NCBI GenBank assembly: GCA_001429555.1
Contig: LMSR01000018.1
Span: 361,968-425,967, forward strand
DNA: 64,000 bases
Direction: 5' to 3'
Origin: Nocardioides sp. Soil797
Lineage (GTDB): Bacteria > Actinomycetota > Actinomycetes > Propionibacteriales > Nocardioidaceae
This document shows, piece after piece, positions 1-10,519 of the stretch; the stretch's first letter is position 1, and each line of letters starts with the position of its first letter. Made by a program: the position numbers and the translations under genes. Under the pieces are notes generated by a model that saw only the letters and a program-made list of their open reading frames with translations, ran no database searches and was not told the origin of the DNA.

Positions 1-27
1 GTCGGTGGCGGGTGATTGGCTGTCCCC

Positions 28-3000
28 ATGAGCGCGACGACTTCGGAGACGACCTTTCACCTGGTTGCGCCGTCGAGAACGGTTGACGTCCCTGAGCTCG
101 ACGACTCCCAACGCAGCGTGGTCGACCACTCCGGCGGCCCACTGCTTGTGCTGGCCGGCCCCGGCACCGGCAAGACCACCACGCTGGTCGAGGCCATCGT
201 CGACCGCATCGACAACCGTGGAGCGGCCCCGGAGTCCGTGCTCGCCCTGACCTTCTCGCGCAAGGCGGCCGAGCAGCTGCGCGATCGGGTCACCGCCCGG
301 CTGGGCCGCACCACCTCCTCGGCCCTGTCGTCGACCTTCCACTCCTTCGCCTACGGCCTGATCCGGCGCTACGCCCCCGCTGAGCTCTACGAAGCTCCGT
401 TGCGGCTGCTCTCGGCCCCGGAGCAGGACGTCGTCCTGCAGGAGTTGCTGACGGACGCACCGGAGTCGGTGGCCTGGCCCGAGGGCCTGCGCCGCGCCGT
501 GGCCACCCGTGGCTTCGCGCGCGAGGTGCAGACGGTGTTGTCCCGAGCCCGCGAGAAGGGGCTCGACGGCAGCGACCTGCGCGAACTGGGCATCGCCGAA
601 GGGCTGCCCGAGTTCGTCGCCGCCGGTCTCTTCCTCGACCAGTACCTCGAGGTCCTCGACTTCCAGGGGGCCATCGACTATCCCGACCTCATCCGTCGCG
701 CAGTCGAGGAGGCCGAGCGCCACCGAGATGAGCTGCGCGCCGAGTTCCGGCACGTCTTCGTCGACGAGTACCAGGACACCGACCCCGGGCAGGTGGCCCT
801 GTTGCAGGCACTCGTCGGCGACGGCGGCAACCTGACCGTGGTCGGCGACCCGCACCAGTCGATCTACGGCTTTCGGGGCGCCGAGGTCCGCGGCATCCTC
901 GAGTTCCCGACCGCATTCCCCACTCGTGACGGTGAGCCGGCCGACGTGGTCGCCCTGCGCACCACCCGGCGCTTCGGCTCTCGCCTGCTGATCGCGTCCC
1001 AGCGGGTGGCCGCCCGGCTGACCCTCACCGGAACAATTCCCACAGAGGCGCGCGAGGCCTTTCTTCGCCCGGTGGCCGCGCCCGGCGATCTCGGTGACGG
1101 TCGGGTCGAGGTGGTCACCTTCGACACCGAGCGCGCCGAGACCGAGCACCTGGCGGACAGACTGCGCCGGGCACATCTCGCGGACGGCGTCCCGTGGTCG
1201 CGGATGGCGGTCCTGGTCCGCTCCGGGCGCAACTCCATCCCGGCCCTGCGCCGCTCCCTCGGAGCTGCCGGGGTGCCGGTCGAGGTGGCCAGCGACGACA
1301 CCCCACTGGTCCGCGAGGTCGCCGTGATGCCCCTGCTCGACGCCCTGCGAGCGGTCGTCAACCTCGAGCGGGACGATCCCGACCATCCCGACCACCTCGA
1401 TCCCGACCGGGCCCACGCCCTGCTCGTCTCGCCGCTCGCCGGCCTCGACGCCTCCGACGTACGAGCCCTGGCCCGGGCCCTGCGACTGCGTGACAAGGAG
1501 CGCGTCGCCCACGAGGGCGGAGCGCCGCTGGCCTCACCCTGGCTGTTGCGTCAGGCCGTGGTCGACCCCGAGTGCCTCACCGGGCTCGAGGTGTCGGCCG
1601 CCCGTCGGGCGCGTGCCCTGGCGGTCCTGCTGCGCGAAGCGCGTACGACGCTCGAGGCGGGGGCGAGCGCAGAAGACGTCCTCTGGACGCTGTGGTCGGG
1701 CACCGACTGGCCACGTCGACTCCGCGCCCAGGTCGAGTCCGGCGGCGGCTCGGCCCGTCGGGCCCACCGTGACCTCGACGCGATCTGTGCCCTTTTCGAG
1801 ACCGCGGCCAAGACCGAGGAGCAACGCGGCCACCGAGGTGTCGCGTCGTTCCTGGCCACCCTGCAGGCCCAGGACCTGCCCGGCGACACCCTGGCCGACC
1901 GCGGGGTGCGCGGTGAAGCAGTCCGACTACTGACCGCCCACCGTGCCAAGGGCCTGGAGTGGGACTTCGTGGCGGTGGCCCATGTCCAGGAGGAGGGTTG
2001 GCCCGACCTGCGGCGGCGCGCGACCCTGTTGCAGGCCGACCGCATCGGTGCCGACGGGCTGGTTCCACCGGTGAGCGTTCGCGAACAGCTCATGGAGGAG
2101 CGCCGTCTCTTCTACGTCGCCTGCACCCGAGCCCGGTCTCGGCTGCTGGTCACGGCGGTCAGGTCCCCTGACGACGACGGCGAGCAGCCCTCGCGCTTCA
2201 TCGCGGAGCTCTTGCCGCGCACCGACGACGACGAGCGCATCCCGCGTCACGTGCAGGGCCGCCCCCTGCGTCCGCTCTCCCTGGCCGGCATGGTGGCCGA
2301 GCTGCGACGTACCGTCGCCGACCCGGAGTCGCCCGAAGAACTGAGGGCCGCCGCAGCCAGACGACTGGTCCGGCTCTCCCGGGAACGGGTGGGGGAGCGG
2401 CCGCTGGTGCCCGCCGCGGACCCGGCGAACTGGTGGGGCACACGAGCCGCCTCGGCGGCCGAGGTCCCTGTACGTCCCCCGGAGAAGCCGGTTGCCCTCT
2501 CCGCATCGGCACTGACGTCGATCGAGGAGTGCCCGGCCCGATGGTTCCTCGAGCGCGAGGCCGGTGGATCCACCGCCGCCACGGCGGCCCAGGGGTTCGG
2601 GCTCCTGGTGCATGCGCTGGCAGAGCGAGTGGCCAAGGGTGAGCTGACCGCCGACCCGGAGCATGTCGACGAGCTTATGGCCCAGGTCGACCAGGTGTGG
2701 GGACGCCTCTCGTTCAGGACGCCGTGGTCGGCCACACGCGAACGTGAGGAGATGCGTCAGGCGTTGCTGCGCTTCCTGGTCTGGCACGGTGCCGACCGTG
2801 GACGCACCTTCCTCGCCAGCGAGCAGGAGCTGACCGCCTCGGTGACCCTGCCCGACGGGCAGCAGGTCACCCTGCGCGGCTTCGCCGACCGGCTCGAGGT
2901 GGACGCCGACGGCTCCGTGGTGGTGATCGACTTCAAGACCGGGAAGTACAAGCCCACCAACGACGAGGTGAAGGTGCACCCACAGCTGGGCCTGTACCAA

Positions 3001-3291
3001 CTGGCAGTCGAGAACGGCGCCGTCGACGACCTGGTCGCCACGCCGCCGGCCCGAGCGGCTGGGGCCGAGCTGGTCCAGTTGCGACACGGGGCGAACAACA
3101 AGGTCAACATCCAGTGGCAGGGGGAGCAGCCCGTCGATGACGAGGGGAACCGCCCGGTGGAGCTCCAGCTGATGACTGCGGTGGGCCTGATCCGTGACGA
3201 GGAGTTCCCGGCCCGGGCTGGAAAGCACTGTGACCGGTGTGCCTTCACCGCCATCTGCCCGATCCAGGGAGCCGGGACGGTGCTGTCGTGA
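28..3291 (+). CDS. adnA: AdnA-type ATP-dependent helicase-nuclease subunit
   Basis: This is a UvrD/PcrA-like superfamily 1 motor fused to a C-terminal RecB-like nuclease, one half of the AdnAB machine that resects double-strand breaks in actinobacteria. Walker A GPGTGKT lies at about residues 44-50, the DEYQDTD Walker B follows, and the nuclease motif VVVIDFKTGK places D968 and K970. Cysteines at 835, 1068, 1071 and 1077 match the iron-sulfur clasp of AddB/AdnA nucleases. The next gene overlaps by 4 nt, as expected for an obligate heterodimer. The ATG at 28 is used here; an in-frame TTG at 16 with a GGTGG upstream is an alternative. The name adnA rather than adnB follows mycobacterial gene order. 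Confidence 0.9.
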   Translation: MSATTSETTFHLVAPSRTVDVPELDDSQRSVVDHSGGPLLVLAGPGTGKTTTLVEAIVDRIDNRGAAPESVLALTFSRKAAEQLRDRVTARLGRTTSSALSSTFHSFAYGLIRRYAPAELYEAPLRLLSAPEQDVVLQELLTDAPESVAWPEGLRRAVATRGFAREVQTVLSRAREKGLDGSDLRELGIAEGLPEFVAAGLFLDQYLEVLDFQGAIDYPDLIRRAVEEAERHRDELRAEFRHVFVDEYQDTDPGQVALLQALVGDGGNLTVVGDPHQSIYGFRGAEVRGILEFPTAFPTRDGEPADVVALRTTRRFGSRLLIASQRVAARLTLTGTIPTEAREAFLRPVAAPGDLGDGRVEVVTFDTERAETEHLADRLRRAHLADGVPWSRMAVLVRSGRNSIPALRRSLGAAGVPVEVASDDTPLVREVAVMPLLDALRAVVNLERDDPDHPDHLDPDRAHALLVSPLAGLDASDVRALARALRLRDKERVAHEGGAPLASPWLLRQAVVDPECLTGLEVSAARRARALAVLLREARTTLEAGASAEDVLWTLWSGTDWPRRLRAQVESGGGSARRAHRDLDAICALFETAAKTEEQRGHRGVASFLATLQAQDLPGDTLADRGVRGEAVRLLTAHRAKGLEWDFVAVAHVQEEGWPDLRRRATLLQADRIGADGLVPPVSVREQLMEERRLFYVACTRARSRLLVTAVRSPDDDGEQPSRFIAELLPRTDDDERIPRHVQGRPLRPLSLAGMVAELRRTVADPESPEELRAAAARRLVRLSRERVGERPLVPAADPANWWGTRAASAAEVPVRPPEKPVALSASALTSIEECPARWFLEREAGGSTAATAAQGFGLLVHALAERVAKGELTADPEHVDELMAQVDQVWGRLSFRTPWSATREREEMRQALLRFLVWHGADRGRTFLASEQELTASVTLPDGQQVTLRGFADRLEVDADGSVVVIDFKTGKYKPTNDEVKVHPQLGLYQLAVENGAVDDLVATPPARAAGAELVQLRHGANNKVNIQWQGEQPVDDEGNRPVELQLMTAVGLIRDEEFPARAGKHCDRCAFTAICPIQGAGTVLS

Positions 3292-6200
3292 GCGAAGCGA
3301 GAGTCCGCATCGCGAACCCCGCCGATCTGCAACGGGTGATGGGCACCGACTACCAGGTCAGCCCCCAGCAGTGGGCGGCGATCTCGTCCGACCTGGAGCC
3401 GGCTGTGGTGATCGCCGGGGCCGGCTCCGGCAAGACCGCGTTGATGGCGGCGCGGGTGGTGTTCCTGGTCGTCACCGGGCAGGTCCAACCGCACGAGATC
3501 CTGGGTCTCACCTTCACCACCAAGGCGGCCCGCGAGCTCTCGGTCCGCATCCGTGACTCCCTGGAGAAGGCCGGCCATGCGCCGGGCTCGGCGGGCCTCC
3601 CGACCGGCGCCGACGAGGGCGAGACGCTGGAGCCGACCGTGGCCACCTACAACGCCTATGCCAGTTCTCTGCTCACCGAGCACGGCCTGCGCATCGGCCA
3701 CGAGCCCGACACCCGCGTGATGGCCGACGCGTCGCGCTACCAGTTGGCCGCACGGGCGATCAGCCGGCACAGCGGCCGCATCGAGCTGCTCAGCGACCAC
3801 CCCGACACGGTGGTCAACTACATTCTCGGTCTCGAAGGGGCGATGAGTGAGCACCTCGTCGACATCGACGACGTGCGTGCCTTCCAGGCACGTGAGCTGC
3901 CCCGCTTCCGTCACGCCGCCGAGAACGCCCGGGCCAAGGCCGACCCACGCAAGGTCGTCAACGCGATGGAGCGCCGCGAAGAGCTGCTCGGGTTGGTGGC
4001 GACCTATCGTCGACTCAAGGCGGAGCTGGGCCTGATGGACTTCAGTGACCAGATCGCCCTGGCCGCCCGCCTGGCCGACGAGCATCCAGAGGTGGGTGGG
4101 CTCGAGCGGCAGAAGTTCAAGATCGTCCTGCTCGACGAGTACCAGGACACCTCCGTCGCCCAGGCCCTGATGCTCAGGAAGCTGTTCGGTGGGGGCCACG
4201 CCGTGACGGCCGTGGGGGACCCCAACCAGGCGATCTACGGTTGGCGTGGCGCCTCGGTGTCCAACATCCTCGGCTTCGGTCGCGACTTCCCACGAGCCGA
4301 CGGCGGTGAGGTGCAGGTCTTCCCGTTGACGGTGAACCGGCGCTCCGACCAGCGGATCCTCGAGGTCGCCAACCGTCTTGCCCAGCCCCTGCTCGACGAG
4401 TTTCCCCAGGTGCGAGCCCTCGAGCCGGCCGAGAGCGCAGGCCCCGGCATCGTGCGCACGTCGGTGCACGAGACCCATGCCGCCGAGCTGGCCTGGTTGG
4501 GCGAGCAGGTGGAGGCGACCCATCATGCGATGGCCGAGCCGAAGTGGAACGAGATCGGGGTGCTCACCCGCGACAACAAGCATGCCGCTGACGTGTTCGA
4601 CGCGCTCTCCTCACGCGAGATCCCGGTGGAGATCGTGGGCCTCAAGGGACTGCTCCGCCTGCCCGAGATCGCTGAGGTCGTGGCAACCCTGACCCTGCTC
4701 CACGACCTCACCGCCAACGCCGCGCTGCTCACCCTGCTCACCGGCCCCCGCTGGACCATCGGCCCACGAGATCTCGCGTTGCTCGGCAAGCGGGCCCGCG
4801 AGCTGGCGGGAGTCACGTCCGCACCGACCGACGGACAGGCCCTCGACGAGCAGCTCGCCGATGCCGTTGAGGGAGCCGACCCGACCGAGATCAGCTCCCT
4901 GTGTGATGCGCTCGACGACCCCGGCGAGGCGGCGTACTCCCGTGCGGCTCTCGAGCGCTTCGCCCTGCTGCGCGCAGAGCTGCGGTCGCTACGCGCCCAC
5001 GCCGGCGAGCCGCTCCTCGACCTGGTCCGGCGCATCATCGACACCACCGGCATCGACATCGAGCTGGCCTCCTCCATCAGCCCGGCGGCGGCTGCGCGGC
5101 GCGACAATCTCGATCTCTTCGTGAAGGCGGTGGCCGAGTTCCAGGCCATCGACGGCGGGGTCAGCCTCACCGCGCTCCTCGCCTACCTCGAGGCCGAGGA
5201 CGAGATGGGCACCGGCCTCGACGTGGCCACGCCGTCCGAGTCCGACTCGGTGAAGCTGCTCACCGTCCACCGGGCCAAGGGTCTCGAGTGGGACGCGGTG
5301 TTCGTGGTCGGGGTGTGCGAGGAGAAGTTCCCCACCAAGCAGGCCCGCACCCAGTGGACCTCCGGTCCGGCGGTGCTGCCCAACGACCTGCGCGGCGACC
5401 GGCATGACCTGGCCGCACTCGGTGGCTGTGAGAAGGCTGACCTGGAGGCGTTCGTCAACGCAGCGCGGGCCAAGGAGGCGCAGGAGGAGCTCCGCCTCGG
5501 ATACGTCGCCTTCACCCGGGCGCGACACCTCCTCTCGGTCTCCTCCTACCTGTGGAACCAGACCCGCAAGACGCCGGTCGGACCGTCTCCTTATCAACTG
5601 GTCGTCCACGAGGCGATCCAGGAATGGGGCGAGGCGGCGGAGGCCTGGCTGGAGAAGCCAGCCAAGGAGACGCCCAATCCCCTGTTGGCCAGCGCGGTCA
5701 CAGCGCCGTGGCCGCAGACCGAGCACACGGCCGAGGCACTGCGTCGGCTGCAGGCCGCTGAGTTCGTCCGTGCCGTGGATCTCGACGCCGAGGACGACCT
5801 CGACCTGGTCCACGGGTCGACCGTCGCCACCTGGGACGAAGAGCTCGACCGGTTGATGACCGAGGCGCGTCGGGATCGTGCGACCGACATCGAAGTGCCC
5901 TTGCCCAGCACGCTGTCGGCGACCGCCGTGGCCCGGCTCCGGGACGACCCCGACGCGTTCGCGCGCGACCTCGCCCGGCCGATGCCGCGCCAACCGTCAC
6001 CTGCGGCCCGCTTCGGCACCCGGTTCCACGCGTGGATCGAGGCACGGTTCGGCCAGCAGAACCTCTTCGATCCCGACGAGCTCCCCGGCCGGGCAGATCT
6101 CGGCATCGACGACGAGTCCGACCTGAAGGAGTTGACCGGGCGCTTCGCGGACGGCCCGTTCGGGCGCCGCGAGCCGCATGCCATCGAGGCACCCTTCGCG

Positions 6201-6479
6201 CTGGTGCTGCGCGGGCAGGTGATTCGTGGGCGCATCGACGCGGTCTACGCCGAGCCGGACGGCGGGTTCCTGGTCATCGACTGGAAGACCAACCAGCGGG
6301 CCACCGCAGACCCGTTGCAGCTGGCGATCTACCGGCTGGCGTGGGCCGAGCTGGTGGGGGTTCCGCTCGAGAAGGTGCGCGCGGCCTTCCACTACGTCCG
6401 CAGCGGCCAGACCATCGACCACACCGACGACCTCCCCGGGCGCGACGAGCTCGAGAAATTGGTCCGCCCCGACGACTGA
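3288..6479 (+). CDS. adnB: AdnB-type ATP-dependent helicase-nuclease subunit
   Basis: This is the second UvrD-like helicase plus RecB-like nuclease, about 1063 residues, and partner of the upstream gene. Walker A GAGSGKT is at residues 44-50, DEYQDTS is the DExx box, and the C-terminal FLVIDWKTNQ motif gives nuclease residues D998 and K1000. I see no cysteine cluster like that of the upstream subunit, which fits the division of labour in AdnAB. The GTG start sits in a GTGA overlap with the upstream stop, implying translational coupling. A longer in-frame reading from 3237 exists but would overlap adnA by 55 nt, so it is disfavoured. Confidence 0.9.
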   Translation: MSEARVRIANPADLQRVMGTDYQVSPQQWAAISSDLEPAVVIAGAGSGKTALMAARVVFLVVTGQVQPHEILGLTFTTKAARELSVRIRDSLEKAGHAPGSAGLPTGADEGETLEPTVATYNAYASSLLTEHGLRIGHEPDTRVMADASRYQLAARAISRHSGRIELLSDHPDTVVNYILGLEGAMSEHLVDIDDVRAFQARELPRFRHAAENARAKADPRKVVNAMERREELLGLVATYRRLKAELGLMDFSDQIALAARLADEHPEVGGLERQKFKIVLLDEYQDTSVAQALMLRKLFGGGHAVTAVGDPNQAIYGWRGASVSNILGFGRDFPRADGGEVQVFPLTVNRRSDQRILEVANRLAQPLLDEFPQVRALEPAESAGPGIVRTSVHETHAAELAWLGEQVEATHHAMAEPKWNEIGVLTRDNKHAADVFDALSSREIPVEIVGLKGLLRLPEIAEVVATLTLLHDLTANAALLTLLTGPRWTIGPRDLALLGKRARELAGVTSAPTDGQALDEQLADAVEGADPTEISSLCDALDDPGEAAYSRAALERFALLRAELRSLRAHAGEPLLDLVRRIIDTTGIDIELASSISPAAAARRDNLDLFVKAVAEFQAIDGGVSLTALLAYLEAEDEMGTGLDVATPSESDSVKLLTVHRAKGLEWDAVFVVGVCEEKFPTKQARTQWTSGPAVLPNDLRGDRHDLAALGGCEKADLEAFVNAARAKEAQEELRLGYVAFTRARHLLSVSSYLWNQTRKTPVGPSPYQLVVHEAIQEWGEAAEAWLEKPAKETPNPLLASAVTAPWPQTEHTAEALRRLQAAEFVRAVDLDAEDDLDLVHGSTVATWDEELDRLMTEARRDRATDIEVPLPSTLSATAVARLRDDPDAFARDLARPMPRQPSPAARFGTRFHAWIEARFGQQNLFDPDELPGRADLGIDDESDLKELTGRFADGPFGRREPHAIEAPFALVLRGQVIRGRIDAVYAEPDGGFLVIDWKTNQRATADPLQLAIYRLAWAELVGVPLEKVRAAFHYVRSGQTIDHTDDLPGRDELEKLVRPDD

Positions 6480-6569
6480 GCCACCCGGTCGACACGACGT
6501 CCCCGAGACGCTGCAACCGTTCGAGCACGCAAGGTCGATCAACCTGGCCCCACGATCCGGTGCAAGGAT

Positions 6570-7808
6570 ATGGCCATGGGCGTCGATCGCTTGGCCAGGC
6601 GTCTCAGCACCGGTGATGCCGTCGTCGTCGGCCTGTCCGCGATGATCGGCGCCGGAGTCTTCGCCGCATTCGCTCCCGCGGCGGCCGCAGCCGGATCGGC
6701 ACTCTTCGTGGGGCTGGGGGTGGCCGCGGTCATCGCCTTCTGCAACGCCGTTGCCTCGGCCCAGTTGGCGGCCTGTCACCCGTCGTCGGGCGGCACCTAC
6801 CTCTTCGGTCGCGTAATGCTCGGGCCGTGGTGGGGCTTCATTGCCGGCTGGGGCTTCGTGATCGGCAAGACGGCGTCGTGCGCGGCCATGGCGATGACGT
6901 TCGCGGCGTACGCCGTCCCGTCAGGCGGGTGGCCGCAGAGGGCGGCCGCAGCCGGGGCCGTCATCCTTCTCACCCTTGCCACGATGCGAGGCATCACGCG
7001 CACTGCGCGACTGGCGCGACTGCTGCTCGCCGCGACCCTCCTGGTGCTGCTCCTGGCTCTGACCGTCATCTCCACCGGTGTCCCATCGACGCCGGAGCCG
7101 TTGGGCGACCCGAACAGTTTGCGCGACGTGTTGCAGGCAGCGGGCCTGCTCTTCTTCGCGTTCGCCGGATACGCCCGTATCGCCACCCTCGCCGAGGAGG
7201 TCCGTCGACCAGAGGTGTTGGGACGGGCGATCCTGATCGCGCTCGGTGTCGCAGTCGTGCTCTACGTCGCGATCGGCATCGCTCTCGTGCATGCCCTCGG
7301 CGCCACCCTGGCCACGAGCACGGCGCCACTCTCGGATGCCGTCACCGCCGTCGGAGCGGCGTGGGCCGAGCCCGTGGTCAGGGTGGGCGCGGCGGCCGCG
7401 TGCCTGGGTGCGCTGCTCGCCCTCCTGGCCGGAGTCACCCGCACGTCGTTGGCCATGGCACGCGAGCGTGACCTGCCCCCGCCGCTGGCCCACGTCGACC
7501 CGGTCCACCAGGTGCCCGACCGGGCGCAGGTGGCTCTCGCCGTGGCCGTGGTCGCGCTGGTGCTCACGGTCGACCTCCGGGGCGCCATCGGTTTCTCGAG
7601 CTTCGGTGTGCTCGTCTACTACGCCGTCGCCAACCTGTCGGCGCTGCGGCAACCGGCCGATCAGCGGCGGTGGCCGTGGGGCCTCCAGGTCCTCGGCCTC
7701 ATGGGGTGCCTCACCCTGGCCGTGATGTTGCCCTGGGCCTCCGTGGTCGCCGGGCTCGGCGTCCTCGCTGTCGGAGTCGTGGGCCGGCTCGTCCTGCGCC
7801 GCCCCTGA
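6570..7808 (+). CDS. APC-superfamily amino acid permease
   Basis: This 412-residue integral membrane protein has about 11-12 hydrophobic segments. The first helix carries the GLSAMIGAGVFA pattern typical of the glycine-rich first helix of amino acid-polyamine-organocation transporters. The substrate cannot be read from the sequence. It lies 90 nt downstream of adnB on the same strand and converges on deoD. The ATG at 6570 follows AAGG very closely; an in-frame ATG at 6576 has better Shine-Dalgarno spacing and may be the true start. It occupies the place where mycobacteria carry a potassium-channel gene next to adnAB. Confidence 0.85.
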   Translation: MAMGVDRLARRLSTGDAVVVGLSAMIGAGVFAAFAPAAAAAGSALFVGLGVAAVIAFCNAVASAQLAACHPSSGGTYLFGRVMLGPWWGFIAGWGFVIGKTASCAAMAMTFAAYAVPSGGWPQRAAAAGAVILLTLATMRGITRTARLARLLLAATLLVLLLALTVISTGVPSTPEPLGDPNSLRDVLQAAGLLFFAFAGYARIATLAEEVRRPEVLGRAILIALGVAVVLYVAIGIALVHALGATLATSTAPLSDAVTAVGAAWAEPVVRVGAAAACLGALLALLAGVTRTSLAMARERDLPPPLAHVDPVHQVPDRAQVALAVAVVALVLTVDLRGAIGFSSFGVLVYYAVANLSALRQPADQRRWPWGLQVLGLMGCLTLAVMLPWASVVAGLGVLAVGVVGRLVLRRP

Positions 7809-7833
7809 AGCCGACCTCAGCTTGAATCAACGC

Positions 7834-8541
7834 TCAGCCCAACCCGGCCGTGAGGGCGATCTCGACCATCGCACCGAAGGTCTGCTCACGCTCCTGCGCG
7901 GAGGTCTCCTCGCCGGTGACGAGGTGGTCCGAGACGGTGCAGATGGCGAGAGCCCGACGATCGTGCTTGGCCGCGAGCGTGTAGAGGGCGGAGGCCTCCA
8001 TCTCGATGGCGAGGACACCGTGCTCGACCATCGTCTCCATGAGCTCGGGGCGGGGCGTGTAGAACTGGTCGCCGCTGAAGATCAGCCCGGTCCAGGTGGT
8101 CACGTCGTCGCGCGCCATCGCCGCGTCGTACGCCGCCCGGAGCAGGCCGAAGTCGGCGACCGGGGCGTAGTCGAGCCCATGGAAGCGGAGCCGGTTCATC
8201 CCCGAGTCCGTGCACGCGCCGCTGGCCAGGATCACGTCCCGCAGGCCCACCTTCGGCACCAACGCGCCGCAGGACCCGACCCGGATGATCGACTGCACGT
8301 CGTACTCGGTGAACAACTCGGTCGCATAGATCGCCAGGGACGGCTGTCCCATGCCCGAGCCCTGCACGCTGACCCGGTGCCCCTGCCAGGTGCCGGTGAA
8401 GCCCAGCATCCCGCGGACCTCGTTGTAACAGGTCACTTCGTCGAGGAAGTTGTCCGCGATCCATTTGGCACGCAACGGGTCGCCCGGCATCAGGACGTGG
8501 GGTGCGATCGCGCCCGCGGGGGCGCCGATGTGGGTGCTCAT
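7834..8541 (-). CDS. deoD: DeoD-type purine nucleoside phosphorylase
   Basis: This 235-residue protein has the length and pattern of hexameric DeoD purine nucleoside phosphorylases, which cleave purine (deoxy)nucleosides with phosphate in nucleoside salvage. Visible signatures are the N-terminal [19 protein letters not shown] segment, the phosphate-site RVGSCGAL, and the nucleoside-site [10 protein letters not shown] followed by TVSDHL. The ATG at 8541 gives the standard N-terminus; the longer open frame upstream runs antisense through the M3 peptidase gene and is not coding. It is divergent from the peptidase gene with 43 nt between starts. Confidence 0.93.
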   Translation of the reverse strand: MSTHIGAPAGAIAPHVLMPGDPLRAKWIADNFLDEVTCYNEVRGMLGFTGTWQGHRVSVQGSGMGQPSLAIYATELFTEYDVQSIIRVGSCGALVPKVGLRDVILASGACTDSGMNRLRFHGLDYAPVADFGLLRAAYDAAMARDDVTTWTGLIFSGDQFYTPRPELMETMVEHGVLAIEMEASALYTLAAKHDRRALAICTVSDHLVTGEETSAQEREQTFGAMVEIALTAGLG

Positions 8542-8584
8542 GACCCGATCGTAGGGCCCTCGGGCAGGTGAGTAGCCTGCAAGC
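8542..8584. promoter_or_regulatory. divergent leaderless promoters for deoD and the M3 peptidase
   Basis: The 43-nt gap holds a -10-like box on each strand: TACGAT for deoD (8548-8553, complement) and TAGCCT for the peptidase (8573-8578). Each ends exactly 6 nt before its start codon, leaving no room for a Shine-Dalgarno site. This suggests that both mRNAs begin at or next to the start codon. No convincing -35 boxes are visible. Confidence 0.5.
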
Positions 8585-10519
8585 GTGACCGGATCAGAGC
8601 AGCTGCAACCACTGTCCCTGCCCGCCGCCGGAGCCGACTGGGGCCCCTGGCTCGACGAACGCTGTCGGGGCTCGCTGGCCCGTGCCGGCGAGATGCGTTC
8701 GAAGCTCGCCGATCGGGAGCCCGGGGACGTGCTGGGTGCGTGGAACGAGCTCCACGTCGAGTTGGCCAACGCGTTCGCCGTGGCGAGCCTGATCGCCCAG
8801 GTCCACCCGGAGCAGGCGATCCGGGAGCAGGCGGAGCAGCTGGAGGTCGAGGCCAATCGTTTCCACACCGAGCTGATGCTCGACCCGGCTGCCTTCGCCG
8901 CGCTCAGTGCGGCGCCCACCGACACCCTCGACGAGGCGGCCCAGCGTGTCCTCGAGAAGTCGCTGCGTGACTTCCGTCGTGCCGGGGTCGACCGTGACGA
9001 GGCGACGCGCTCCCAGTTGCGCGAGCTCAACGAGCGGGAGGTGGAGCTGGCGCAGGCCTTCTCGCGTGGGATCCGTGACGACAACCGCACGACGACGGTT
9101 CCGGCTTCCGCCCTGAAGGGGCTGCCCGAGGACTGGGTCGCCGACCATCCGTCCGGCGACGACGGAAACGTCACCCTGAGCACCGACTATCCCGACACCG
9201 TTCCGTTCATGACCTTCAGCGTTGATGCCGACGCACGCCGCCGGGTGATGACCAGCTTCCTCAACGGTGGTTGGCCGGAGAACGACGCCGTCCTCGGTGA
9301 GCTGCTCGCCGTACGTCATCAACACGCGCAGCTGCTGGGCCACAGCGACTGGGCCGACTTCGACGCCGAGGTGAAGATGATCGGACGGGGCGGTGCGATC
9401 GCCGAGTTCATCGACTCCATCGCGGCCGACTCCCTCGAGGCCGGCCGGCGCGACATCGCGATCCTGCTCGAGCGGGCTCGTCAGGATGATCCGGGCATCG
9501 AGGCCATCGACGTGGCCAACTGGCGTCACTACGCCGAAGTGGTCCGTCGCGAGCAGTTCGACGTGGATGCCCAGGAGGTCCGCACCTACTTCGACTTCAC
9601 CAAGGTCCGGCAAGGTCTTCTGGACGTCACCGGACGACTCTTCGGCCTCGAGTACGCCGAGGTGCCCGACGCCCCGTCCTGGCACGACGACGTGACCGCC
9701 TACGACGTGTCCCTCGACGGTGAGGTGCTCGGCCGGATCCGACTCGACCTGCACCCGCGCGACGGCAAGTACAACCACGCGGCCCAGTTCGACCTGGTGC
9801 CGGGGGTCCGCGGCGTACAGCTCGCCGAGGGCGTCCTGGTCTGCAACTTCCCGCGGGGGCTGATGGAGCACGACGACGTGGTCACCCTGTTCCACGAGTT
9901 CGGCCACCTGGTGCACCACGTCCTCGCCGGGCGACACGACTGGGTGCGCTTCTCGGGGGTCGCCACCGAATGGGACTTCGTGGAGGCTCCCAGCCAGATG
10001 CTGGAGGAGTGGGCATGGGATGCCGACGTCCTGGCCAGCTTCGCCACGGACAGTGCGGGCACGCCCATCCCGGAGGAGCTCGTCACCCGGATGCGCGCCG
10101 GCGAGGAGTTCGGCAAGGGCTTCCTGGCCCGGACCCAGATGTTCTACGCGGCGGTGTCCTACCGACTGCACCTGGAGCGCCCGAAGGACATCACGGCGCG
10201 GGTTCTCGAGCTCCACGACGACTACAACCTCATCCGGCCGATCCCTGACACGCACTTCCACACCGGCTTCGGCCACCTCGAGGGGTACTCGTCGGCCTAC
10301 TACACCTACATGTGGAGCCAGGTCATCGCGAAGGACCTCTTCTCGGCGTTCGACAAGGACGACCTCTTCGCCGCAGGACCCGCACATGCCTATCGCGACA
10401 AGGTGCTGGCCGCGGGAGGAAGCAAGGATGCCGCCGACCTGGTGGCCGACTTCCTCGGTCGCCCCTACAACGCCGACGCCTTCAAGGCCTGGCTCGACGA
10501 AGCCCCCGAGGAGCGCTGA
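8585..10519 (+). CDS. M3-family zinc oligopeptidase
   Basis: This 644-residue cytoplasmic metallopeptidase belongs to the thimet oligopeptidase / Dcp family (M3). The zinc site HEFGHLVHH starts at residue 437, and the third-ligand region LEEWAWD follows. C-terminal motifs [19 protein letters not shown] match the substrate-binding loop of the family. No signal peptide is present, so it should trim intracellular peptides. The GTG start at 8585 is set by the -10 box just upstream. The stop overlaps the start of nudC, so the two are co-transcribed. Confidence 0.92.
   Translation: MTGSEQLQPLSLPAAGADWGPWLDERCRGSLARAGEMRSKLADREPGDVLGAWNELHVELANAFAVASLIAQVHPEQAIREQAEQLEVEANRFHTELMLDPAAFAALSAAPTDTLDEAAQRVLEKSLRDFRRAGVDRDEATRSQLRELNEREVELAQAFSRGIRDDNRTTTVPASALKGLPEDWVADHPSGDDGNVTLSTDYPDTVPFMTFSVDADARRRVMTSFLNGGWPENDAVLGELLAVRHQHAQLLGHSDWADFDAEVKMIGRGGAIAEFIDSIAADSLEAGRRDIAILLERARQDDPGIEAIDVANWRHYAEVVRREQFDVDAQEVRTYFDFTKVRQGLLDVTGRLFGLEYAEVPDAPSWHDDVTAYDVSLDGEVLGRIRLDLHPRDGKYNHAAQFDLVPGVRGVQLAEGVLVCNFPRGLMEHDDVVTLFHEFGHLVHHVLAGRHDWVRFSGVATEWDFVEAPSQMLEEWAWDADVLASFATDSAGTPIPEELVTRMRAGEEFGKGFLARTQMFYAAVSYRLHLERPKDITARVLELHDDYNLIRPIPDTHFHTGFGHLEGYSSAYYTYMWSQVIAKDLFSAFDKDDLFAAGPAHAYRDKVLAAGGSKDAADLVADFLGRPYNADAFKAWLDEAPEER

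Noticed and set aside
2757..4583. 608-codon open frame antisense across the adnA-adnB junction
   Set aside because: It crosses the overlap of two clear helicase genes on the other strand, and its product resembles no family. GC-skewed codon usage explains its length.
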